This document shows, one piece after another, positions 52,452-60,887 of a DNA stretch of 64,000 nucleotides. How positions within the stretch are numbered: the stretch's first letter is position 1; each line of letters starts with the position of its first letter. This DNA comes from Bacteroidota bacterium (GTDB lineage: Bacteria; Bacteroidota; Bacteroidia; Chitinophagales; LD1): contig JAFDYN010000003.1 of the NCBI GenBank assembly GCA_018267385.1, positions 116,644-180,643 on the forward strand, read 5' to 3'. The notes under the pieces were generated by a model. The model searched no databases. It was not told the origin of the DNA and worked only from the letters and a program-made list of their open reading frames with translations. The translations under genes and the position numbers were made by a program.

Positions 52452-53393
52452 ATGAAAGGCAGAAACATACTGGTAGCAGCTGGTGTCACTTTAGGTATCC
52501 TCGTGGTGCTGGAGGTGGTGTCTAGGATCGTGCTGTCCAATATCTACAACCGCAAGTTTGACTCCTCACTGATAGCGCCGGGCAAATACGGTGCTACAGA
52601 CGGACTGAAGGCCAATGCCACCGGTACCGTATGGGGCAAACCTTTTCATACGGATGATATGGGCGGACGCAAGCACCAGAAAAGTAAGACCGGAAAAAAG
52701 AAGGTGCTGATCATAGGAGACTCTGTGACGGAGGGCGTGGGCATCGATGACTCCTCTACCATAGCCAACCTGACCAATGACAGCGACGAGTGGGCCGATG
52801 CCGATGTCAGAAATATATCCATGATAGGCTGGTCGAGCCATGACTACAGCAATGTGATCGATCACCTCTTTGCGGCAGATACGTCTATCAGTGAGGTGTA
52901 CCTATTCTACTGCCTCAATGATATCTATGGCAAAAGCGCTGTCAAAGACCTGCCGCCGATAGGCAATAAGGGTATGATAAGTGAGATCAACGGCTGGCTG
53001 CAGGATAGGTATGCCACCTACCGCCTGATAAAGCTCATATGCTACAATCATAGCGATCACTACTATCAGTATGACAAGGCACTCTATGAAGACCCTGCGC
53101 GGGTCGACGCTACGATAGCAGATATCGTACACATCAGGCAAGTCTGCGAGGCGCATAAAGCCCACTTCATGATTATGCTGGTGCCATACCGCTCACAGCT
53201 GGAGCACAGGGGAGACAATCTGCCGCAGAGGGTATTGATAGATAAATTTCTCAAAAACGACATACAGGGCATGGACCTCTTGCGGCGGTGGCCTCAGGAG
53301 GATGATTACTCAGCGCTATTCCTGTATGGTGATGAGATACACTACTCTGCCCTCGGCCACATCGAAATGATGCGGGCGATCTACGGCAGATAA
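52452..53393 (+). CDS. Membrane-anchored SGNH/GDSL hydrolase
   Basis: This 313-residue protein has an N-terminal membrane anchor (ILVAAGVTLGILVVLEVVS). The SGNH block I is LIIGDSVTEGVGIDD, with the nucleophile Ser. A mid-domain Asn occurs in YCLNDIYG, and the C-terminal catalytic Asp-x-x-His is in YGDEIHYSALGH. It probably acts as an esterase or deacetylase on an envelope carbohydrate or lipid. It precedes bioB by 46 bp on the same strand, but a promoter-like dyad lies between them, so cotranscription is uncertain. Confidence 0.85.
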   Translation: MKGRNILVAAGVTLGILVVLEVVSRIVLSNIYNRKFDSSLIAPGKYGATDGLKANATGTVWGKPFHTDDMGGRKHQKSKTGKKKVLIIGDSVTEGVGIDDSSTIANLTNDSDEWADADVRNISMIGWSSHDYSNVIDHLFAADTSISEVYLFYCLNDIYGKSAVKDLPPIGNKGMISEINGWLQDRYATYRLIKLICYNHSDHYYQYDKALYEDPARVDATIADIVHIRQVCEAHKAHFMIMLVPYRSQLEHRGDNLPQRVLIDKFLKNDIQGMDLLRRWPQEDDYSALFLYGDEIHYSALGHIEMMRAIYGR

Positions 53394-53405
53394 ACTACAT
53401 TCGAT

Positions 53406-53424
53406 TACAATCACTATAATTGTA
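53406..53424 (+). promoter_or_regulatory. Dyad TACAAT-N7-ATTGTA upstream of bioB
   Basis: A perfect 6-bp inverted repeat, TACAAT and ATTGTA, spaced by CACTATA lies 16 bp before the bioB ATG and overlaps a TATAATTG that partly resembles the -7 consensus. The placement suits an operator controlling the biotin operon. No regulator gene is in the window and the motif is not one I recognise. Confidence 0.4.
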
Positions 53425-53439
53425 TAGCAAATAGATAGT

Positions 53440-54429
53440 ATGACACAAGACATCAGAAATAACTGGACCACCGAGGAGGTCCGCGAGATATATAATACCC
53501 CCGTGCTGGAGCTGATCGTACGCGCTGCCAATGTGCACAAGCAATACCAGGCTACCGGCGAGGTGCAGGTATGTACCCTGCTCTCTGTCAAGACCGGCGG
53601 CTGCCCGGAGGACTGCTCGTACTGCCCGCAGGCTGCCCGCTACAATACGGGCGTGGAGGCACACAAACTTATGAAGTATGAAGAGGTAGTAGACAAGGCA
53701 CTGATCGCTAAGAATGCCGGCTCTACGCGCTTCTGCATGGGTGCTGCCTGGAGGGATGTGCGCGACGGTCGCGACTTTGACAATGTGATAGACATGGTGA
53801 AGGGAGTCAATGCCCTCGGCCTCGAGGTGTGCTGTACACTCGGTATGCTCTCTGAGGACCAGGCTGCACGCCTGAAAGAAGCCGGCCTCTATGCCTACAA
53901 TCATAACCTCGACACCTCTCAGGAGCACTACAGCGATGTGATCACCACACGCACCTATCAGGACCGCCTGCGTACACTGGATAATGTAGAGAAGGCCGGC
54001 ATCAGCGTCTGCTGTGGTGGCATCATAGGCATGGGCGAGACTGACGAAGACCGTATCAAACTGCTGCACACACTGGCTACACGCCCGCAGCATCCTGAGT
54101 CGGTACCGGTCAATGCGCTGGTAGCTGTGACAGGTACCCCACTCGAAGGCCGCCAGAAGGTGCAGACCTGGGAGATGGTGCGCATGATCGCTACTGCCCG
54201 TATCCTGATGCCTAAATCAATGGTACGCCTCTCTGCCGGTCGCAATGAGATGTCAGTAGAGCAGCAGTCACTGTGCTTCCTGGCTGGAGCCAATTCTATC
54301 TTCACCGGAGAGAAACTGCTCACTACGCCAAATCCGGACTTCAGCGCTGACAAGGAGATGTTTGAAGTACTCGGGCTGAAGCCTCGCGAGAGCTTCAAAG
54401 TAGAGAAGGAACTGGCTACGGCCAACTAA
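53440..54429 (+). CDS. bioB: Biotin synthase
   Basis: This 329-residue radical-SAM enzyme has the 4Fe-4S CxxxCxxC motif in [19 protein letters not shown]. It also shows the conserved [15 protein letters not shown] and [13 protein letters not shown] segments, and SAGRNEMS carrying the Arg that helps bind the 2Fe-2S cluster. It inserts sulfur into dethiobiotin, the last step of biotin synthesis. It heads the bioB-bioF-bioD-bioA series, with 24 bp to bioF. Confidence 0.97.
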   Translation: MTQDIRNNWTTEEVREIYNTPVLELIVRAANVHKQYQATGEVQVCTLLSVKTGGCPEDCSYCPQAARYNTGVEAHKLMKYEEVVDKALIAKNAGSTRFCMGAAWRDVRDGRDFDNVIDMVKGVNALGLEVCCTLGMLSEDQAARLKEAGLYAYNHNLDTSQEHYSDVITTRTYQDRLRTLDNVEKAGISVCCGGIIGMGETDEDRIKLLHTLATRPQHPESVPVNALVAVTGTPLEGRQKVQTWEMVRMIATARILMPKSMVRLSAGRNEMSVEQQSLCFLAGANSIFTGEKLLTTPNPDFSADKEMFEVLGLKPRESFKVEKELATAN

Positions 54430-54453
54430 AACGCGTCCCGCGGGACACACCGT

Positions 54454-55593
54454 ATGGACGCTATCCGCAGATACATCAAGCGTAAAATAGCTGACCGCCA
54501 GCGCGAAGACAACTTCCGTACGCTGCGACTGGTCGGCGGTACAGACTTTACCTCCAATGACTACATAGGGCTGGCGCGGGATGCTGCCTTTCACCAGAGA
54601 GTGGAGGCAGAGGTCACAGCGCATCGGCTGCAGGGTGGGAGTACCGGATCACGATTGCTGTCAGGCAATTCCGCATATGCAGAAAAGCTGGAGAGCATGA
54701 TTGCCGGCTTTCATCGGTCAGAAGCAGCATTGCTTTTCAACTCCGGCTTCGATGCCAACTATGGCCTGCTGTCTGCACTGCCGTATAAGGGCGATACCAT
54801 CATCTACGATGAACTCGTACACGCCTCGATACATGATGGGATGAAGGCTGGCAAAGCAAACCGTGTAGCCTTTCACCACAATGACCTCGCAGACCTGGAG
54901 GCGAAACTCAAAGCTGCCACAGGACTCAAATACGTGGTCACAGAGTCGCTCTTCTCTATGGATGGTGATGTGGCTCCTCTGCGGGAGATCGCTGCACTCT
55001 GCACAGCCTATGACGCAGGCCTGATAGTAGATGAGGCGCACGCCACAGGCGTGATAGGAGAGAGGGGTGAAGGACTGGTGAATCAACTCGGCATAGAAGA
55101 TCTGGTGCTGGCTCGCGTGCATACGTTCAGCAAGGCGCTGGGTGGGCATGGAGCGGTGATACTCTGCTCAGATGACCTCAGAGACTTTCTCATCAACTAC
55201 TGCCGTCCGTTTATTTTCTCTACTGCTATGCCACTGCACAGTCTGGCAGCTATCAGAGTGGCGTATGATTATTTCCCCGGTCTGAATGATCGTCGCAGGC
55301 ATTTGCAGAAGCTGATACAGCTATTGCAGGTATCATTTACTCCATCGGAGCAGATGCATTTACTCAAAAGCGATAGCCCGATTCAGTCCCTCATCATCCC
55401 CGGCAATGCGGCTGTGAAACATATCGCCTCGCAGCTCCAGCAAGGCGGCTACGATGTACGCGCTATACTCTCGCCCACAGTGCCGAGGGGCAAGGAGCGC
55501 ATCCGTATCTGCCTGCATAGCCACAATACGGTGGAGGAGGTACAAGGCCTCATCGCTGCTATCGCAAAACATACAACCGTCACAGCATCATGA
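54454..55593 (+). CDS. bioF: 8-amino-7-oxononanoate synthase
   Basis: This 379-residue PLP enzyme of the alpha-oxoamine synthase family starts MDAIRRYIKRKIADRQREDN. It shows the substrate-binding SNDYIGLARD, GSTGSRLLSGN, the Asp of VDEAHATGVIGERGEG, and the PLP Lys in VHTFSKALGGHGA. It joins pimeloyl thioester with alanine to form KAPA. It overlaps bioD by 4 bp. The frame lacks the N-terminal extension seen in some homologues but is otherwise full length. Confidence 0.93.
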   Translation: MDAIRRYIKRKIADRQREDNFRTLRLVGGTDFTSNDYIGLARDAAFHQRVEAEVTAHRLQGGSTGSRLLSGNSAYAEKLESMIAGFHRSEAALLFNSGFDANYGLLSALPYKGDTIIYDELVHASIHDGMKAGKANRVAFHHNDLADLEAKLKAATGLKYVVTESLFSMDGDVAPLREIAALCTAYDAGLIVDEAHATGVIGERGEGLVNQLGIEDLVLARVHTFSKALGGHGAVILCSDDLRDFLINYCRPFIFSTAMPLHSLAAIRVAYDYFPGLNDRRRHLQKLIQLLQVSFTPSEQMHLLKSDSPIQSLIIPGNAAVKHIASQLQQGGYDVRAILSPTVPRGKERIRICLHSHNTVEEVQGLIAAIAKHTTVTAS

Positions 55594-56237
55594 GAAAGCC
55601 ACTACCACAGCGGATATTTGTGACCGGTATAGATACTGATGTGGGCAAGACCGTGGTCTCTGCCGCACTCACAGAGGCGCTGCACGCAGACTACTGGAAG
55701 CCCATACAGGCCGGCTATGACACCGGCACTGACAGGGAGACCGTACAGTCGCTGCTCAGCACCATGAGCCTCACAGTGCACCCGGAGGCCTATAAACTCA
55801 AAGTACCCGCTGTGCCTGTGTACTCAGCTGAGCAGGAGGGCGTAGAGATAGATCCGCAGCAGATACAGATGCCTGACACGAGTAACCGTCTGGTGATAGA
55901 AGGCGCAGGTGGCCTGATGGTGCATCTCAATAGGAACTACCTGGTCATAGACCTGATACAGCAGCTCGGTGTACCGGTGATACTCGTGTCAGAAAACTAC
56001 CTCGGCTCGATCAATCATACACTACTAAGCATAGAGGTGCTGCGCAGCAGGCATATAGAGATAGTAGGCATCATCTACAACGGTGAGCACAGTGCACACA
56101 TGCGCGAACTGATCTACCAGACCTCCGGTGTGCATGAGATAGGCAGCGTGGAGCGAGGCCACACGATAGATAAAGAATTCATACAGGAGCAGGCTGCAAA
56201 GCTGCGTACTGACATCAGCAAATACTATACGCTATGA
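55590..56237 (+). CDS. bioD: Dethiobiotin synthetase
   Basis: This 215-residue protein has the BioD P-loop in FVTGIDTDVGKTVVSAAL, the substrate Lys in ADYWKPIQAGYDTG, and the GAGGLMVHLN loop. It carboxylates 7,8-diaminopelargonate and closes the ureido ring using ATP. Overlaps of 4 bp with both bioF and bioA indicate translational coupling. Confidence 0.95.
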   Translation: MRKPLPQRIFVTGIDTDVGKTVVSAALTEALHADYWKPIQAGYDTGTDRETVQSLLSTMSLTVHPEAYKLKVPAVPVYSAEQEGVEIDPQQIQMPDTSNRLVIEGAGGLMVHLNRNYLVIDLIQQLGVPVILVSENYLGSINHTLLSIEVLRSRHIEIVGIIYNGEHSAHMRELIYQTSGVHEIGSVERGHTIDKEFIQEQAAKLRTDISKYYTL

Positions 56238-57496
56238 CCCTGCGCGAACGAGACAAGCAGCATATCTGGCATCCCTACACGCAGGAGAAGACTGCACCTG
56301 ACAATATCATCATGACGCGAGGCGAAGGAGCTTATCTGTATGACGAGAAAGGCGACCGCTATATAGATGCGACCTCTAGCTGGTGGACCAATATGCACGG
56401 CCATTCACACCGGCATATTGCGCGGCGGATAGGGGAGCAGGCAGCAAAGCTGGAGCAGGTTATCTTCTCCGGCTTCAGCCATGAGCCGGCTATAGAGCTG
56501 GCGGAGAAACTACTCGCTATTTTGCCCGCAGGGTATGGCAAGGTCTTCTACTCTGACAATGGCTCTACGGCAATAGAGGCCGCTATCAAGATGTCGCTCC
56601 AGTACTGGGCCAATAAAGGCACTCCACGTACCAAGGTCATCTGCTTCCGCGATGCGTATCATGGCGATACTTTTGGGGCGATGTCCGTGAGTGCCAGAGG
56701 GGTATTCACCGATCCGTATGCGCGGCTGCTGTTTGATGTCGTCTTCCTCGATACGCCTGACTATACCAATGGTGAAACCATCAAGGCTCAACTCCGCGAT
56801 GCGATAGCCCATGATGACGTGGCTGCTTTCATCTTTGAGCCACTGGTACTCGGCTCTGCGGGCATGAAGATGTACCCTGCCGCGCTGCTCGATGAGCTGA
56901 TCGGCATTTGCGCGGAGCGCAAGGTACTGACGATAGCCGATGAGGTCTTCACAGGCTTTGGCCGTACAGGCCGTATGTTTGCTACGGAGTATCTTAGGCA
57001 TACTGCTGATATCATCTGCCTGTCAAAGGGCCTCACGGGCGGTTTCCTGCCCTTTGCGGCCACGGTGACGAAGGACTACATCTATGACGCGTTCTATCAC
57101 GACGAGCGGGCTAAAATGCTTTTTCATGGCCATAGCTATACCGGCAATCCGCTCGGCTGTGCAGCAGCATTGGCATCGCTGGAGGTCTTTGAGATGGAGA
57201 AGACTTTGGACCGCATCACGGCTATCTCTGCGTCTCATGCGGCTTTCGCGGAGCGGCTATCACAGCATCCGTCCATCGTGAATGTGCGTCAGCACGGTAC
57301 GATACTCGCGTTTGACTTTCGCACGGAGCAGGAGGGCTATCTGAGCAATCTGCGCGACAGGCTCTACCGCTACTTCATAGACCGCCGTATCATGCTGCGC
57401 CCGCTGGGCAATGTGCTCTATATCCTGCCGCCATACTGCATCTCCCAGGCGGACCTGGAGGAGGTGTATGAGGCTATCATGGCGTTTGATGTGTGA
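56234..57496 (+). CDS. bioA: Adenosylmethionine-8-amino-7-oxononanoate aminotransferase
   Basis: This 420-residue class III aminotransferase has the BioA start LRERDKQHIWHPYTQEKTAP and the substrate motif ATSSWWTNMHGHSH. It also shows YSDNGSTAIEAAIKM, the PLP Asp in TIADEVFTGFGRTG and the PLP Lys in ICLSKGLTGGFLP. It converts KAPA to DAPA using SAM as amino donor. It completes the biotin ring-assembly genes; the early pimeloyl genes bioC and bioH are not in the window. Confidence 0.96.
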   Translation: MTLRERDKQHIWHPYTQEKTAPDNIIMTRGEGAYLYDEKGDRYIDATSSWWTNMHGHSHRHIARRIGEQAAKLEQVIFSGFSHEPAIELAEKLLAILPAGYGKVFYSDNGSTAIEAAIKMSLQYWANKGTPRTKVICFRDAYHGDTFGAMSVSARGVFTDPYARLLFDVVFLDTPDYTNGETIKAQLRDAIAHDDVAAFIFEPLVLGSAGMKMYPAALLDELIGICAERKVLTIADEVFTGFGRTGRMFATEYLRHTADIICLSKGLTGGFLPFAATVTKDYIYDAFYHDERAKMLFHGHSYTGNPLGCAAALASLEVFEMEKTLDRITAISASHAAFAERLSQHPSIVNVRQHGTILAFDFRTEQEGYLSNLRDRLYRYFIDRRIMLRPLGNVLYILPPYCISQADLEEVYEAIMAFDV

Positions 57497-57587
57497 TATT
57501 CACCTCACAATATTCCCAAATAAACGCATCGTTCCTACGTTTATACATGGAGCTGATTATATTCGTAAGGTCAAGACATCGCACACT

Positions 57588-58307
57588 TTGCGCAAGAGCC
57601 ATCTCATACTAAGCCTGTCATTATGGGCAGCATTTTCTGCTACGGCACAGACTAGCCCTGTGCGTATCAATGGCACGGTAGTCGATCTCTATGACAAGAC
57701 ACCCGTGAGCGGCGTGAGTGTAATCAACCCCAAGAATGGCCAGAGTTATGTGACAGACGCACACGGTACCTTCAGTATCAGCGTGGGTAAGCGTGATACG
57801 CTGCTGCTCTTCCTCTCCGGCTACCAGACCATGCGCTTCAGTATGTCTGACAGCGTATTGAAAGACGCGTACTACCCTGTGTTTGAATTTGACAGGCTGC
57901 GGGCCACCACCGCACAGATGGTCATAGTCAGGCCCAAGCAGAAGCTGAGCGATATAGAAAAAGAACGCGAAAATATGGGCAAGATACCCAAGGAACTCGA
58001 GCGCCCGCAAATGTCCATCATGAGCCCCATCAGCGCCCTGTATGACATGCTCAGTGGCCGCGCCAAGGAGCGCGAGAAGCTGCTTTCTCAGGTGCAGGAT
58101 GATGAACGCCGTCGCATATACAAAGAGTTATTTAACTATTACAAGGAGGAGAAACTCTTTGACCTCCCTGATGAGTACTACGATCAGTTCATCACCTATC
58201 TCAACCTGCCGGTAGACTTCCTCAAGTATAACTCTGACTATACCATCACCAAAACTATACTCGACGCCTACAAGAAGTTTGGCTTTGAGAGAGGCTTTAT
58301 CAAGTAA
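57588..58307 (+). CDS. Exported carboxypeptidase-regulatory-like domain protein
   Basis: A TTG at 57588 opens a 239-residue protein with a good signal peptide (RKSHLILSLSLWAAFSATAQ). The frame is open back into bioA, but nothing upstream resembles a signal. Residues ~24-100 form a CarboxypepD_reg-like beta domain (INGTVVDLYDKTPVSGVSVI, then GTFSISVGKRDTLLLFLSGY). The rest is charged and helical (LSDIEKERENMGKIPKELER, DDERRRIYKELFNYYKEEKL). It probably sits in the periplasm. Function unknown. The start codon is the least certain part. Confidence 0.65.
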   Translation: MRKSHLILSLSLWAAFSATAQTSPVRINGTVVDLYDKTPVSGVSVINPKNGQSYVTDAHGTFSISVGKRDTLLLFLSGYQTMRFSMSDSVLKDAYYPVFEFDRLRATTAQMVIVRPKQKLSDIEKERENMGKIPKELERPQMSIMSPISALYDMLSGRAKEREKLLSQVQDDERRRIYKELFNYYKEEKLFDLPDEYYDQFITYLNLPVDFLKYNSDYTITKTILDAYKKFGFERGFIK

Positions 58308-58316
58308 GCCATTGGT

Positions 58317-58517
58317 GGAATTTACGGAATTACAGATTTACGGAATTACAATTTTCTCGGGTAGTGATAGCCTACTCCTTATTTGTCATTCCGCAGTGAA
58401 ACGAAGGAATCTTGTCTTTGATAGAAGAGAGGATATCTACGTATCTCTATGACATGACGATCAAACTCAATCGCCATTGCAATCCGTAAATCTGTAATTC
58501 GGTAAATCTGTAAATTC
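58317..58517. repeat. Inverted-repeat element (AATTACAGATTTACGGA family), copy 2
   Basis: The left arm (58317-58352) and the right arm (58479-58517) share GAATTACAGATTTACGGA in inverted orientation, the same core as the element at 34787-34957. The interior carries a different short repeat-like stretch (GTCATTCCGCAGTGAAACGA, then AGGAATCT). The element fills the gap between two convergent genes and starts 10 bp after one stop codon and ends 9 bp from the other. Confidence 0.8.
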
Positions 58518-58525
58518 AAAAGAAA

Positions 58526-59611
58526 CTACTGATTAGCATACACGCCCACCGGCACGGTATGGATCCAGCCAAAGACGTCCTCCGCCTTGCCTGACTTAAT
58601 ATCCATAAAGCGCTTCTTGAGCTTATTGCTCATCTCGCGGGTCTCTACCGGAGGTAGTTCGTAGTCCTCACCTTTGTAGTGGAAGGCGCCGATATGAGAG
58701 ATGACCGCAGCCGTACCGCAGCCAAACATATCTTCCAGCTTGCCCTCGTGGTAGGCGTTAATCACTTCGTCTACTGATATGTCGCGCTCTTGCACGATAT
58801 AGCCCTCGTCCTCGGCCAGGCGGATCATGCTATCACGTGTCACGCCATCCAGTATCGTACCCTGATCGAGGCCCGGAGTGACCAGCACCCCATCTATCAC
58901 AAAGAAGATATTCATCGTACCTATCTCCTGGAAGTAGCGGTGATGGATACCATCCAGCCACAACAGCTGGTCATAGCCCAGTTTCTGCGCCTCCTGCATC
59001 GGCATCATGGCAGCACCATAGTTACCCGCAGCTTTAGCAAAGCCTACACCACCCGGGGCGGCACGGACATATTTCTCTGATATATAAACCTTTACAGGTT
59101 TGGTATAATAAGCGCCCACTGGGCAGGTGAAGATGCAGAAGCGGTAATGCTCAGCTACGCGTATGCCTACATATTTCTCTGTAGCAAACATAAATGGGCG
59201 GATATAAAGGCTGGACAGCGGCTCATTAGGTATCCAGGCGCGGTCCAGCGTCAGGAGCTTGTCCAGCGCATTCATAAAGAGCTCCTCCGGCAGTGTAGGC
59301 ATGGCCAGACGGGTAGCGGAGATATTGAGGCGGTTCCAGTTCTTCAGCGGGCGGAAGACGATCGGGTTGCCATCTTCATCACGCTCAGCCTTCATACCCT
59401 CAAACAGGGCCTGACCATAGTGGATAGCCGAGGTAGCAGGGTGCAGGCTGAAGTCGCCAAATGGCACGATACGGCAGTCATGCCAGTCACCATCATAATA
59501 ATCAGCTATAAACATATGATCGGAAAAGTACTTGCCAAACGGAAGATTCTTAAAATCGATCTCGCTGACATGAGACTTAGGCGCTTTTTCGACAGATATT
59601 TTATAGCTCAT
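58526..59611 (-). CDS. ilvE: Branched-chain amino acid aminotransferase
   Basis: This 361-residue class IV aminotransferase is of the longer, BCAT2-like type. It shows ALFEGMKAERDEDGNPIVFR, the Arg-rich LYIRPFMFATEKYVG, the PLP Lys region GVGFAKAAGNYGAAM, the EIGTMNIFFV segment and the TILDGVTRDSMIRLAEDEGY motif. It transfers the amino group for Leu, Ile and Val synthesis or degradation. A near-consensus promoter lies just upstream. Confidence 0.95.
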   Translation of the reverse strand: MSYKISVEKAPKSHVSEIDFKNLPFGKYFSDHMFIADYYDGDWHDCRIVPFGDFSLHPATSAIHYGQALFEGMKAERDEDGNPIVFRPLKNWNRLNISATRLAMPTLPEELFMNALDKLLTLDRAWIPNEPLSSLYIRPFMFATEKYVGIRVAEHYRFCIFTCPVGAYYTKPVKVYISEKYVRAAPGGVGFAKAAGNYGAAMMPMQEAQKLGYDQLLWLDGIHHRYFQEIGTMNIFFVIDGVLVTPGLDQGTILDGVTRDSMIRLAEDEGYIVQERDISVDEVINAYHEGKLEDMFGCGTAAVISHIGAFHYKGEDYELPPVETREMSNKLKKRFMDIKSGKAEDVFGWIHTVPVGVYANQ

Positions 59612-59630
59612 ATGTGTTGGTTTTGCCCCT

Positions 59631-59661
59631 CAAAGGTAGAATAAATTTCAGGGGGGTCAAA
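59631..59661 (-). promoter_or_regulatory. Consensus Bacteroidota promoter of ilvE: TTTG-N19-TACCTTTG
   Basis: On the minus strand TTTG (59658-59661) is followed after exactly 19 bp by TACCTTTG (59631-59638), an ideal match to the Bacteroidota -33/-7 consensus. It lies 19 bp upstream of the ilvE ATG. It is the clearest promoter in the window and supports the taxonomic assignment. Confidence 0.75.
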
Positions 59662-59681
59662 CTTAGTTATCCATAAAGCCT

Positions 59682-59689
59682 TAGTTTTG
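59682..59689 (+). promoter_or_regulatory. -7 promoter element (TAGTTTTG) for the 59726 gene
   Basis: TAGTTTTG fits TAnnTTTG and lies 36 bp before the ATG at 59726. Its upstream region overlaps the upstream side of the divergent ilvE promoter, so the two polymerases would compete for a space of about 50 bp. Confidence 0.45.
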
Positions 59690-59725
59690 CACAGGGCCGG
59701 GCAAACCATCCGGCTACGGTAAAGC

Positions 59726-60175
59726 ATGGAACTCAGCGGGATATACAAAAAAGACAAGCTATACGATATACATTCGCCTGCGGCGAAAATTCCTCCACCG
59801 CCGATCCCCGAGGGTTACAACCGGGTAGCGGTCTTGTACGAATATCCGGAGGCGGAAGAACTGCCTCAGGATAAGGTAGCTTTTATGGCCAAAGTGATAG
59901 AGGCAGGTATGAAGCTCCAGCCGGCCCATACACTCACCGCCAATCTCTCCTACAGTGCCCTGACCCTACAAAAATTAGCAGAGGAGTACAACACGCAGCG
60001 CGTGGTGATATTTGGTGCGGACTGGATCAGCCATCTGCGCAATGCTCATATAGATAAAAATGAAATATGCCTGCTCTACAGCATGCGGGTACTCTGCACC
60101 GACACGCTGGATGTGATCAATGCCAATGATACGGCCAAAAAGAATTTCTGGGGCCAGCTGAAAAAGCTATTTTGA
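59726..60175 (+). CDS. Conserved hypothetical protein
   Basis: This 149-residue cytoplasmic protein begins MELSGIYKKDKLYDIHSPAA, with a proline run (IPPPPIPEGY), and has an alpha/beta core (VVIFGADWISHLRNAHIDKN). It ends TAKKNFWGQLKKLF. The C-terminal pattern (an Asp, a Lys pair, Trp, then LKKLF) is one I recall from a Bacteroidota family of unknown function, but I cannot name it. It is divergent from ilvE and 32 bp before a small lipoprotein gene. Confidence 0.65.
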   Translation: MELSGIYKKDKLYDIHSPAAKIPPPPIPEGYNRVAVLYEYPEAEELPQDKVAFMAKVIEAGMKLQPAHTLTANLSYSALTLQKLAEEYNTQRVVIFGADWISHLRNAHIDKNEICLLYSMRVLCTDTLDVINANDTAKKNFWGQLKKLF

Positions 60176-60207
60176 TCGCTCAGTCATAGATATATTGTAT
60201 AAAAACC

Positions 60208-60657
60208 ATGACTATGCGCCGCCTTACCTTTTTATTCATCATCACGCTCGCACTCACTTCCTGTCAGAGGCTAAAGGACAAAAGCAAGGAAGCCATCAAA
60301 GAAAGTGGCAATGCAGTAGGGCAGGGGGCTTCACAGTTTGCTGAGGGGGTCAGGAATGGAGTGGATCATACCTTCCAGTCGCATGTGGAGGTGGATAGTA
60401 TTCTGGGGCGTTCTGGTTTTAATACGGGCAAGTTTTCTATCCAGAAAACGGATTCGTTTTATATCCTGTCAGTGTACTGTATTTTTGAGAAAAATATAGA
60501 CAGGGAGATATCTGTACGAGTTTTTGATGAGAAGGGTCAGGAATACGGCCGCAGCCATACGCATGTCATGGGCCATGCCGGAGACGCCAGCTACCTGGAC
60601 TTTCATTTTGATCCGCGCACGGATATAGAAAGCCGCAGCAGGTTTGTATTGCAGTAA
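60208..60657 (+). CDS. Small lipoprotein
   Basis: This 149-residue protein has a lipoprotein signal (LTFLFIITLALTSC, Cys in the lipobox). A helical Lys/Glu/Gly-rich segment of about 45 residues follows (KDKSKEAIKESGNAVGQGAS), then a compact beta domain with FDEKGQEYGRSHTHV. Two ATGs (60208 and 60214) are possible starts. No family is recognised; it is likely anchored in the periplasm. Confidence 0.65.
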   Translation: MTMRRLTFLFIITLALTSCQRLKDKSKEAIKESGNAVGQGASQFAEGVRNGVDHTFQSHVEVDSILGRSGFNTGKFSIQKTDSFYILSVYCIFEKNIDREISVRVFDEKGQEYGRSHTHVMGHAGDASYLDFHFDPRTDIESRSRFVLQ

Positions 60658-60720
60658 GTTTATGTCAGGCTACACCCTTTGCTCTCTTGGATCATAAATA
60701 TCCACACCTTTTCCCCGCAC

Positions 60721-60752
60721 TTAGGATGTGATAATTAATTTCTTTAGCTTTG
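60721..60752 (+). promoter_or_regulatory. Promoter of pyrG: TTAG-N20-TAGCTTTG
   Basis: TAGCTTTG at 60745-60752 fits the -7 consensus, and TTAG at 60721-60724 is a fair -33 element 20 bp upstream. It lies 135 bp before the pyrG start codon, implying a leader of about 128 nt. Confidence 0.55.
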
Positions 60753-60755
60753 CAT

Positions 60756-60887
60756 GACCAAAGTCGGTGAGCAAACGCTAGCCCTTCTGACGGACGCCCC
60801 GGCCACACAGGCCAGTCATCATTCTTCTCGCAGAGGAGAGGGCTGTTTCCCCATCTTTAGTCACAAAACCAATAAAAAACTGCTGTC
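60756..60887 (+). other. Long structured leader of pyrG
   Basis: This stretch between the pyrG promoter and its ATG can fold. AGCCCTTCT (near 60780) can pair with AGAGGGCT (near 60835-60843), enclosing a smaller GGCC/GGCC hairpin around CACA. No short open frame with a good start is evident. It may act in CTP or pyrimidine control, but it does not match a known riboswitch that I recognise. Confidence 0.35.

Noticed and set aside
52452..53393. SGNH hydrolase as the missing BioH/BioG esterase of the biotin operon
   Set aside because: It has an N-terminal membrane anchor and an SGNH fold facing outside, whereas pimeloyl-ACP methyl ester cleavage is cytoplasmic and done by alpha/beta hydrolases. 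A dyad also separates it from bioB.
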